Part shown: positions 48,415-56,093 of the stretch, one piece after another
How the letters are laid out: every line of letters begins with the position of its first letter
Position numbering within the stretch: the stretch's first letter is position 1
Assembly: GCF_000011385.1 (NCBI RefSeq)
Contig: NC_005125.1
Span: 2,046,001-2,110,000 of the forward strand
Length of the DNA: 64,000 nt
DNA from: Gloeobacter violaceus PCC 7421
GTDB taxonomy: Bacteria; Cyanobacteriota; Cyanobacteriia; Gloeobacterales; Gloeobacteraceae
Direction: 5' to 3'
The notes under the pieces: generated by a model
What the model was told of the DNA's origin: nothing
The model's input: only the letters and a program-made list of their open reading frames with translations
Database searches by the model: none
Made by a program: the position numbers and the translations under genes

Positions 48415-50852
48415 CGCGCCCTCCCGGATCGGGCAAACAGGGACTTCAGTTGCGGACCCATCGTCAGGTGCATTCCCTGCATCCGGACGCACAGGCGGCC
48501 GCCGGCGTCGTAGGCGGCCGCCTCGCCGACGACGCCCGCCTCGGAGTGGGCGGTGCACTCGAAATCGATCGTGAACACTTCGCCAAAAGCCGGGCTGCGA
48601 AACTGTTCGATGCACTCCACCCGAGCGGGCAAGCATCCCTGCCGGTGGTGGTGCTGGACGAAGACGAGGGCCGCTTGCAGCAACTGGTCCAGAATATAGG
48701 GATTGAACGCACGGGCGGGAAATTGGCCCTGGCAAGCCGCGTCCGGCGGCAACACCCGACAGCGGACCTCCACCCGGCGGGCATCGAGGCTCAAAACCGC
48801 TTCAAGCCCCCGGAAGCTCGGGCCGTGAAAGAGCGTCCCATCTTCGTACAGCGGCGCCACGGCAAAGGAGCCTTCTCGGGCACAGTCCGAACGGTGCGAC
48901 TGGGTAGAGGAGGGCAACTCGGCAAGCAGGATCGCCCGGCCGCTGAAATGGCGGCGAGCCGGTCCCGGCCCGGCCTGGCTCCAGATCAGCGTGTCGAGTT
49001 CTATGCGGCCCGATTGCCTCTGGCCAGGCTCCGCGATCTCCAGATACAGCGTTTCCGGTTCGCCGCCATCGAAGACGATCCCCTTGAGCACTCGAAAATC
49101 TTGCAATTGCAAGCAGCGGTAGCCGGCGAACAGTTGCTCGCACCCATCGACCATCCAGCCCGCTGCGCACATCGAGGGCAGCACGGGGTGCTCGCCGATT
49201 CTATGGTCGCGGACGAACGGGTTGCCGGCCAGGCTCATTCGGCGGGCAATCCGCCAGTGGCGTTGCTCGCAGAGCGGTGCCTGCGGCGCGGCGGGGGCGA
49301 GCGGCTCACCGATCACCACCTGCACCTGCTCGCGGCGTTTGGGTAGAAGTTGCCCGGCAAGCAACCCGACGCCGGTCTCGATCGCAATGCGCGGCAGCGG
49401 CAAATTTTGCTGCCGGTAGGCGCGGATCAGTTCCGGGGTGACCATACCCCCGTCCCAGGCCCCCCAGTCGATTGCCGTCACGTGGCAATCGGGGTGATGG
49501 TACTTCACCGCGTGGGCGACTTTGTTGAGGATTTCGTTGGCGATGGCGTAGTCGCTTTGACCAATGTTGCCAAAAAACCCGACCACCGAAGAAAACAAGA
49601 TGAGCTGTTCGAGCTGCCCGGCCGGCACCCACCGCAGCAGGTTCGCCAAACCGGCCACCTTGGCGCCGTAAACCCGTCGAAAATCTTGCTCGGTTTTGTG
49701 CTCGATGCGCTTGTCTGCGATGTTCCCGGCCCCGTGGATGAGGCCGGTGATCGGCCCAGCCTGGGCGGTGGCCGAGCGGATGACCGCTTCGAGGGCGAGC
49801 GGATCGCTCACATCGACGCTGTAGTAGAAGGCCTTTCCACCCGCCCGCTCAACCGCCTCCAGGGTGGCCACCACCTCGCGCCGCGCCAGCAAGGCGTCGA
49901 GGTCGCGGCGAATTTTGCGCGGTTCGGGCTTGTCTGCCCGCGCGGCGAGGTGGGCCACCAACCGCTCCTGCAGTTGCTGTTCGCCGTGGCCATCGGCTGC
50001 CCACGGCGGTTCGGGTCCGTCGATAGCCGAGCGCCCAAGTAACACGAACCGGCAGCGGTAGAGCTTGGCCAGGTGCACCACGCATTGGGCAGTGATTCCC
50101 CTGGCACCGCCGCTCACCAGCAAGACGGAGTGCGAACCGAGGGGGGCGACCGGCGCGACGGCCGGCTCGCCCCCCTCCTCCTCCGGCGCGCAAGTGAGGG
50201 TTGTGCGCTGCTCGCCGGTCTGTCCCACTTCTACAAGCCGCCGGTCCGGGTCGTCCAGCTCCGCCAGCAGACATTCCACAGCGGCGTCCACGGCCAAATC
50301 CGGGCAGAGATCCACCGCCCGGCAGTAAACGTTCGGCCATTCTTTGTGCAGACTTTTGCTCAACCCGAACAGACCGCCGGCAAGGGCACTGCAGGGACGG
50401 CTGTGCTCTACGCCCAACCGGCCGTCCAGGCGCGCGACCGTCACAAAACAGCTGCGGGCGCTGCGGGCCGCTTCCTCCAGCGCGCTTTTCAGGTGTTTGG
50501 CCAGATAAAAAACGCCCTCAATCAAAGCGGCCTCAGACGGCAAAAACGCGATGGTACTCCGCTCGACAATCGGCAGCGGCGGGTGCAGGTGCACAAAGGC
50601 GCGCACCGTGCCGCAGCGCGAGCGGATCGCTGCGAGGACCGCTTGAATGTCGCGATCGCCCGGGGCGGGCACCACCACCCGCTCGATCCCGGCGGGCAAA
50701 GCCGGTCCGGCCGCTTCCGCCCAGGCGAGCACGACCACCCGCCAGCCGCGGGCGCTGAGGGCCGCAGCCAGCCGGGGCGTCAGCTGCGAACCGTCTTCGC
50801 TCAGCAGGCACGTCGCATCTTCGGGCAAGGCGTACTCCAATCGGTCGGCCAT
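48402..50852 (-). CDS. Ketoreductase-dehydratase protein, C-terminal half of a PfaA/HglE-like synthase
   Basis: An 816-residue protein. An N-terminal part (about 1-230) resembles the linker and structural KR half seen before the KR in PUFA synthases (YALPEDATCLLSEDGSQLTP). The catalytic KR follows (about 240-520; GGARGIT at 248-254, SSVVGFFGNIGQSDYAIANE), then a hotdog dehydratase (about 555-800; FVRDHRIGEHPVLPS). The frame stays open upstream of the ATG through PERRIAVLERLP into the end of the KS-AT-ACP gene. The two look like one ancestral protein split in the linker. A TTG at 50858 is an alternative start. Confidence 0.88.
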   Translation of the reverse strand: MADRLEYALPEDATCLLSEDGSQLTPRLAAALSARGWRVVVLAWAEAAGPALPAGIERVVVPAPGDRDIQAVLAAIRSRCGTVRAFVHLHPPLPIVERSTIAFLPSEAALIEGVFYLAKHLKSALEEAARSARSCFVTVARLDGRLGVEHSRPCSALAGGLFGLSKSLHKEWPNVYCRAVDLCPDLAVDAAVECLLAELDDPDRRLVEVGQTGEQRTTLTCAPEEEGGEPAVAPVAPLGSHSVLLVSGGARGITAQCVVHLAKLYRCRFVLLGRSAIDGPEPPWAADGHGEQQLQERLVAHLAARADKPEPRKIRRDLDALLARREVVATLEAVERAGGKAFYYSVDVSDPLALEAVIRSATAQAGPITGLIHGAGNIADKRIEHKTEQDFRRVYGAKVAGLANLLRWVPAGQLEQLILFSSVVGFFGNIGQSDYAIANEILNKVAHAVKYHHPDCHVTAIDWGAWDGGMVTPELIRAYRQQNLPLPRIAIETGVGLLAGQLLPKRREQVQVVIGEPLAPAAPQAPLCEQRHWRIARRMSLAGNPFVRDHRIGEHPVLPSMCAAGWMVDGCEQLFAGYRCLQLQDFRVLKGIVFDGGEPETLYLEIAEPGQRQSGRIELDTLIWSQAGPGPARRHFSGRAILLAELPSSTQSHRSDCAREGSFAVAPLYEDGTLFHGPSFRGLEAVLSLDARRVEVRCRVLPPDAACQGQFPARAFNPYILDQLLQAALVFVQHHHRQGCLPARVECIEQFRSPAFGEVFTIDFECTAHSEAGVVGEAAAYDAGGRLCVRMQGMHLTMGPQLKSLFARSGRARWKA

Positions 50853-50896
50853 GGGCAAGCGCTCCAGAACGGCGATGCGCCGCTCGGGGGTCCAGT

Positions 50897-53800
50897 TCAG
50901 CTCACCAACCTCGTCGGCAGGACGGCCGGGGACTTTTTTTTGGCCGCTCCCTCCGCCACCGCTACCCAGTGCGCCCCGATCTGCTCGAGGGTCCGCAGTT
51001 CGGCTAGATCCTCCGGTTCCACCTCCGGCAGCCGGCTTAACGCTTCTTGCATCGCAGCGAGGATCTCGATGCGCTTGATCGAATCGATGCCCAGGTCGGC
51101 TTCCATCTCCATCTCCATCGTCAACATCTCAGCCGGATACCCGGTCTTCTCGCTGACGACCTGCAACAGCACCTGCTGGACGGTCGCCCGTACCGACGAA
51201 CCGTTTGCGGAGGTTTGGACCGGGGGCTCCGGCGGTGGCGCAGAGGGCGTCAACACCGGTTGGGGCACAACGGCGGGTTCGACGGCCGGCGGCGCCCAGA
51301 AGGCTGCCGCGGCGGGCACCCCTTCGCCGGACTGTGGGGGCGCAAGCAGCGCCCACTGCTGCTTCAGCAACTGCACACACGCCTGGGAGTAGGCGACCTG
51401 GTGCTTGAGGTAGTGCTCGTGCAGGTGGAGGGTACCCTCTTCGTGCTGGTGCAGGTGCAGCAGGCTGCGCTCCAGGCTCTTCAGCAGCGGCCCGGCCACC
51501 TCTTCGAGCATCGGTCCCATCCCGCTTCGGCCGCCGAACAGGGTGTGCTGCTGCTGCAACAGCTGCAAGGAGACCATCGTGTACTCCGCCTGGTGATTGA
51601 GGTACTGCTGATGAACGCGCAGGGTTTCTCCCTGCTGCTTGCCCAGCTGCGACAGGGTCTGATCGAGGCTGTCGAAAAACCGTGCGTGGACGCTGGTGGT
51701 AGTGGGGTGCTGTGACATCGAATGCACCTTTGGGTGAAATTGCACAACATCAGATGGCGGCAAAGCCGCATGGCCGTTGGTGCGGCCGGGGCCCTGCACT
51801 ACCTGGGCCGGCGGCGCTCCGTTCGGACTATGGACCGGGCGTTGCCCATTGCGGTTGGCGTTGGTCGGTGCCGCCCGGGTGGGCGGTTTGCTCTGCAGGG
51901 CTTGTTCGAAGGCGGCACGGGTCTTTTCGCTCAGGTAGCCGCGACCGTTCAGCGCAATGGTCAAAGCCCGCTTGCCGTCTCCCGCCGCCGGGTAAGGGCG
52001 TTGGTAGCCGCTGAGATCCTTGAGCGGGAGACCGACAACGCGCAATTGGACCGCCGCTGTGCGCAACTGGCGGTCGCTGTCGCCCCGAGTGCTCGGGTTG
52101 AGGGCCACCGCGACATGGGGGCGTTGGCCGAGGATGTCTTTGACCAGGCCGGTGAGAATACCCCGCGGTCCGAATTCGACAAAGCAGGCACCCCCCTCGG
52201 CGTAGATGCGCTCGATCGATGGTTCGAAAAGCACCGGGTTGACGATCTGCTGCCGCAACAACGAGGCAATCCCCTCCGCGTCGTCGGGATAGGGCTCTGC
52301 CGTGGCGTTCGCGTAGACGGCGACGGTCGGCGGCTTCAGCTCAACGCTGCCAATCGCCTCTGCGAAAGGCCCAAGCGCATAATCCACCGCAGGGGTGTGA
52401 AAGGCGGCTTCCACCGGGAGCAGCGCGGTGCGGATCTGCCTGGCTTCCAGGGTTTGCTGGGCTGCCAGGATAGCCGCCCGCCCGCCCGCGAGCACCAGCT
52501 GGTTGGGGGAATTGAAGTTGGCGACACTCACCCCCTCAAGCTGAGGAAGCCAGGACTGGAGAACCGCTGCGGGATGTTTGACCGCCAGCATTGCCCCGGC
52601 CTGGTGGGGCGGCTCGATGGGCGGGGTCATCGCCCGGCCGCGCGCCCTCACCAGAGCCAGATAATCTGGTGCGTTCAGCACCCCGGCCGCCCAGAGCGCC
52701 GACAGTTCGCCAAAGCTGTGGCCCACGGCAAAATCCACCCGCAGACCGGCCTCGTGCAGCAGAGCGAACAACGACAGACTCAGCGCCCCGATGGCCGGCT
52801 GGGCGTACTCCGTCGCCTGCAGCGCCGCCGAGTGCAGGGCGCTGTGTTCTTCGCCGAAGCCCGGCTCCGGATAGACCGTCTGCGAGAGCGTCCGTGCGCC
52901 CTCCAGGCTAAATAGACCGTCGAAATCCGCAAAGATTTGCCGAACCTGGGGAAAGTTGTTTGCGAGGCTTCTGCCCATATTGAGGTACTGCGCCCCCTGG
53001 CCGGGAAACAGAGCCACCACCTTTGCGCCGGCTGCCAGGCCGCAGCGGCGGTAATAGATACCGGCCGGATGCTCCCAGGGATCTTCCGGGTCCGCCCCTG
53101 CGAGCGTCTCGATCGCCTGGGCGAGCAGCGCGCAGGTTTCCTCGCGGCTTGCCGCCACAAATCCGAGCCGGGCGGCGTCGCCCGGTATCACCAGAGCGGC
53201 CGTCGCTTCGATCCACTGGGCAAAGACCCGCTCGCCGCTCTGGCCGCCCAGTTCTTCGAGCAAAGCACGGCACTGTTCCAACAAATGCGTCGGCGTCTCG
53301 GCGCAGGCGAGCAACACCCGGCCAGTGCGGTGCAACTGGTAGGGCCGCAGGTGTTCGGCTTCGTATTCTTCCAGGACCAGATGGTAGTTGGTGCCGCCGA
53401 AACCAAAGGCGCTCACACCCGCGCGCCGCGGCTGCTGTCCTCGGCTCCAGGGACGGCTTTCGGTGTTGAGATAGAACGGAGAATCCTCAATATTCAGCTC
53501 GGGATTGGGTCGCTCGACATGGAGGGTGGGCGGCAGAATCTTGTGGTGCAAAGCCAGCACCGCCTTGATCACCCCGGCGGCACCGGCCGCTCCCTTGGTG
53601 TGACCAATCTGGGACTTGACGCTGCCCAGGGCAATGCGCGGCCGGGCCGCCGGCCCCTCGCCAAAGACCGTGCGCAAGGCCGTGAACTCGCTGAGATCGC
53701 CGGCCGCCGTTCCGGTGCCGTGGGCTTCGACGAGGCCGACGCCGGCCGGGGCTATCCCGGCGGCGCGGTAGGCATTGCGCATCGCCTGGACCTGGCCCTG

Positions 53801-54787
53801 CCAGTTGGGGGCATAGATGCTCTTGTGTTTTCCGTCGCTGGAAGCACCGATCCCCCGGATCACACTGTAGATGCGGTCGCCATCCAGCTCGGCGTCTTCT
53901 AGGCGCTTGAGCACCAGCATGCCCAGACCCTCGCCGAGCAGCGTGCCGTCGGCCCCGGCCCCAAAAGGCCGGATGGTCTGTGTTTTCGACAGGGCCGGTG
54001 TCTTGCTGAAGCTCATGAACATGAAAATGCTGTTGTCCAGATCGAGGCCGCCGGTGATCATCAGATCGCTGCGGTACTCCGTCAGTTCGCTGATGGCCAT
54101 CTTCATCGCCCCGAGCGAACTGGCGCAGGCGGCGTCCACCACGCAATTGACGCCCCCGAGATCGAGCCGGTTGGCAATGCGGCCCGCGATGACGTTGCCG
54201 AGCCAACCTGGAAAGGCATTTTCCTCCCAGCCGACGTAGGCCAGCTTCAACTTCCGCTCGATCTCGCACGCCTCCTCGTCGCTCAGACCGCTGCTGGTGA
54301 GCACCCGATGCCAGGTGGGGCTTTGCAATCGGGTGGTGAGGGGCACCAGCAGTTGCATCGTGCCGCCGACTACCCCCAGAATCACCCCGGTGCGCTCGCG
54401 TACCGCCTGTGCCGCCCCGGCGTACCCGGCATCCGCCAGCGCCGCCTTCGCCACGACCAGACCCAACAGCTGGGTGATATCGGTAACTTCCAGGATGCTT
54501 GGGGGCAAACCGAATTCCAAGGGATCAAACGGCACATCCGGAATAAAACCGCCGCGCTTGCAGTAGGTTTTGTCGGCAGCGGACGGGTCCGGATCGTAGT
54601 AGTCCTCGACGCGCCAGCGCGTCGAGGGCACCTCGTCGATACAGTCCCTTTTGTTGAGGATATTCTCCCAATATTCCTGCAAATTTCCGGCCTTCGGAAA
54701 AATAGAAGCCATGCCAATAACGGCAACGGGAACCCTTTGTAAAGCATCCCGTTGCTGTTCCGATTCGGTGCGTTGCTCCTCAGCCAT
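50897..54787 (-). CDS. KS-AT-ACP synthase, HglE/PfaA-like
   Basis: A 1296-residue first synthase of the heterocyst-glycolipid/PUFA type. KS (about 18-475; Cys221 in VDAACASS, His356, His396), AT (about 585-890; Ser691 in GHSFGEL), then a His/Gln-rich helical region (about 1030-1155) holding two related motifs, VHQQYLNHQAEY and LHEHYLKHQVAY, a trait of HglE-like proteins. A single ACP follows (Ser1236 in LGIDSIKRIEIL); PUFA synthases usually have several in tandem. The ATG has AGGAG at good distance. KR and DH are in the next gene. With the KS-CLF-AT and PfaD-like proteins it forms an iterative long-chain synthase. Confidence 0.93.
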   Translation of the reverse strand: MAEEQRTESEQQRDALQRVPVAVIGMASIFPKAGNLQEYWENILNKRDCIDEVPSTRWRVEDYYDPDPSAADKTYCKRGGFIPDVPFDPLEFGLPPSILEVTDITQLLGLVVAKAALADAGYAGAAQAVRERTGVILGVVGGTMQLLVPLTTRLQSPTWHRVLTSSGLSDEEACEIERKLKLAYVGWEENAFPGWLGNVIAGRIANRLDLGGVNCVVDAACASSLGAMKMAISELTEYRSDLMITGGLDLDNSIFMFMSFSKTPALSKTQTIRPFGAGADGTLLGEGLGMLVLKRLEDAELDGDRIYSVIRGIGASSDGKHKSIYAPNWQGQVQAMRNAYRAAGIAPAGVGLVEAHGTGTAAGDLSEFTALRTVFGEGPAARPRIALGSVKSQIGHTKGAAGAAGVIKAVLALHHKILPPTLHVERPNPELNIEDSPFYLNTESRPWSRGQQPRRAGVSAFGFGGTNYHLVLEEYEAEHLRPYQLHRTGRVLLACAETPTHLLEQCRALLEELGGQSGERVFAQWIEATAALVIPGDAARLGFVAASREETCALLAQAIETLAGADPEDPWEHPAGIYYRRCGLAAGAKVVALFPGQGAQYLNMGRSLANNFPQVRQIFADFDGLFSLEGARTLSQTVYPEPGFGEEHSALHSAALQATEYAQPAIGALSLSLFALLHEAGLRVDFAVGHSFGELSALWAAGVLNAPDYLALVRARGRAMTPPIEPPHQAGAMLAVKHPAAVLQSWLPQLEGVSVANFNSPNQLVLAGGRAAILAAQQTLEARQIRTALLPVEAAFHTPAVDYALGPFAEAIGSVELKPPTVAVYANATAEPYPDDAEGIASLLRQQIVNPVLFEPSIERIYAEGGACFVEFGPRGILTGLVKDILGQRPHVAVALNPSTRGDSDRQLRTAAVQLRVVGLPLKDLSGYQRPYPAAGDGKRALTIALNGRGYLSEKTRAAFEQALQSKPPTRAAPTNANRNGQRPVHSPNGAPPAQVVQGPGRTNGHAALPPSDVVQFHPKVHSMSQHPTTTSVHARFFDSLDQTLSQLGKQQGETLRVHQQYLNHQAEYTMVSLQLLQQQHTLFGGRSGMGPMLEEVAGPLLKSLERSLLHLHQHEEGTLHLHEHYLKHQVAYSQACVQLLKQQWALLAPPQSGEGVPAAAAFWAPPAVEPAVVPQPVLTPSAPPPEPPVQTSANGSSVRATVQQVLLQVVSEKTGYPAEMLTMEMEMEADLGIDSIKRIEILAAMQEALSRLPEVEPEDLAELRTLEQIGAHWVAVAEGAAKKKSPAVLPTRLVS

Positions 54788-54818
54788 GCGGGCAGCTCCT
54801 GATTGATTGGACAGCCAT

Positions 54819-54986
54819 CTATTTCGACTCGATAATTTCCCCGGTGCCTACGACGGCATCCAGGACGGACGGGCTTTGAATCGCCTGGTTTTGGCTCTGT
54901 TTGACGGCGATATCGATGCGAATATTCTCAAGGGCTACTGCGAGCTTTATCAGCCGCTCGTAGTAGTCGTCAACAGGCGTGCTCAT
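54819..54986 (-). CDS. Small 55-residue protein at the head of the PKS operon
   Basis: A short open frame ATG-TAG of 55 residues in the gap between the zinc-ribbon gene and the KS-AT-ACP gene. It begins MSTPVDDYYERLIKLAVALE and ends VVGTGEIIESK. AGGGA lies about nine bases before the ATG, and the KS-AT-ACP start is 31 bases further on. An amphipathic helix is likely in the first half. I recognise no family. Position and codon use suggest it is real, but it could be a chance frame. Confidence 0.5.
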   Translation of the reverse strand: MSTPVDDYYERLIKLAVALENIRIDIAVKQSQNQAIQSPSVLDAVVGTGEIIESK

Positions 54987-54998
54987 CGGGCAAGATCC

Positions 54999-55406
54999 CT
55001 ATCCATGGGTACGCAATCTGATTCCCCGGCTGTTGCGGTAAGTAAATTCACCGACCGAAGGATTCGGCCGTCGCGGATCGACCGTTCCGGTCGTCTGCTG
55101 CCACTGCTCGCCGGTGGCCACCTGGCCGCTCACCTGGCCGCTTTTATCCCGGTGACAGGCAATCCAGGCTGCTCCGTCGTTCGGGCAAAAAAACTCTTCA
55201 ATCCAGCGGGTCCGATCCACCAGGGTCGTAGTGGCGGCGTGCAGCAGCGTGGCGGTTTTTTTGGTCAGCCCCAGCAACTCGCGCGCCTGCTCCACCGTCG
55301 TCGAATAGACAAAATGTTTCTTGCCAGGCATGCGCCAAAGACGCACACCACAAGTCGGGCAGTAAATTTCGACGCGATTGAGTGCTCGGCTACGTTTTTG
55401 CGCCAT
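54999..55406 (-). CDS. Zinc-ribbon-like hypothetical protein
   Basis: A 135-residue protein with a CPTCG knuckle near the N-terminus (about residues 15-19) and a second possible metal site FFCPNDGAAWIACH near the middle; the C-terminus is polar and basic. A conserved domain name does not come to mind. The ATG at 55406 with a weak AGGTG is preferred over an upstream in-frame start. It lies 12 bases before the small 55-residue gene, so it may be the first gene of the operon. A DNA- or protein-binding role is possible from the zinc ribbon alone. Confidence 0.65.
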   Translation of the reverse strand: MAQKRSRALNRVEIYCPTCGVRLWRMPGKKHFVYSTTVEQARELLGLTKKTATLLHAATTTLVDRTRWIEEFFCPNDGAAWIACHRDKSGQVSGQVATGEQWQQTTGTVDPRRPNPSVGEFTYRNSRGIRLRTHG

Positions 55407-55452
55407 AGGAACACCTGCTGTAGAAATGGTCAAAGAATGAGCGAATCCGCCG

Positions 55453-55480
55453 CTATGCCTGCACTAACGGAAGGGCATAG
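55453..55480. promoter_or_regulatory. Inverted repeat in the 190-base gap upstream of the PKS operon
   Basis: CTATGCC (55453-55459) and GGCATAG (55474-55480) are a perfect 7-bp inverted repeat with 14 bases between. The gap 55407-55596 is the only one above 50 bases ahead of the giant operon, so its promoter is probably here. I could not find a convincing -35/-10 pair. The repeat may be an operator; there is no T-run beside it on the - strand. Confidence 0.3.
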
Positions 55481-55596
55481 ATGGTCCTGGCAAGGCACAA
55501 GTAAGGCTCTTGAAACCAGGAATATCAAGGAACTATCGCTGTCTTGAGAATAGCACTTATCGAGTGCGAAAGATTGTCTTTATTAAAACAATTACT

Positions 55597-56049
55597 CTAT
55601 TTTGATCTAGATCTTGCGACGCGAGTTTCCGATGGTGCCGCTTCCTGCAAGTAGGGCTCAAAGCGTTCCAACATTTCTGCCGGAAGGCGTTGGGGCCGCA
55701 TCTTCTGGAGATCGACAAAAACTCCTTTTTGATGTGCGGTCGCCACCAGGGTTCCTTCCCCGTTACACATGCGAAAGGCTACGTTGACGGACACGCTTTT
55801 GAGTTCGTCGAGCCAGATTTCCATGTGGGCACAATCGCCCAACTTCAGAGAATGCTTGTAGAAAATTTCCGTCTCGATCAATACCGGTGCAATGCCCTGT
55901 TCGGAGAGTTTGTGTACCGGCATACCGATTTCCTCCATAAATTTCATGCGCCCGATTTCCATCCACTGAATGTAAACGATATTGCTCACATGGCCGACGA
56001 AATCGATGTGATAGGTATAGACCGGCAGGATCAGCGTAACAGTCTTCAT
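55597..56049 (-). CDS. Hotdog acyl thioesterase (4HBT family)
   Basis: A 150-residue YbgC-like thioesterase that hydrolyses acyl-CoA or acyl-ACP in the cytosol. The active-site region HIDFVGHVSNIVYIQWMEIGR has the family Asp and the GHV-N pattern, and EIFYKHSLKLGD is the expected strand. The ATG at 56049 follows GAGG. It lies between the TonB-dependent receptor gene and the PKS operon. It might release the product of the HglE-type synthase, which has no TE of its own. Confidence 0.88.
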   Translation of the reverse strand: MKTVTLILPVYTYHIDFVGHVSNIVYIQWMEIGRMKFMEEIGMPVHKLSEQGIAPVLIETEIFYKHSLKLGDCAHMEIWLDELKSVSVNVAFRMCNGEGTLVATAHQKGVFVDLQKMRPQRLPAEMLERFEPYLQEAAPSETRVARSRSK

Positions 56050-56093
56050 GATCGAGGTCCTCGAACGGTGGCAAAGGACTCCGGGATGGGGCG

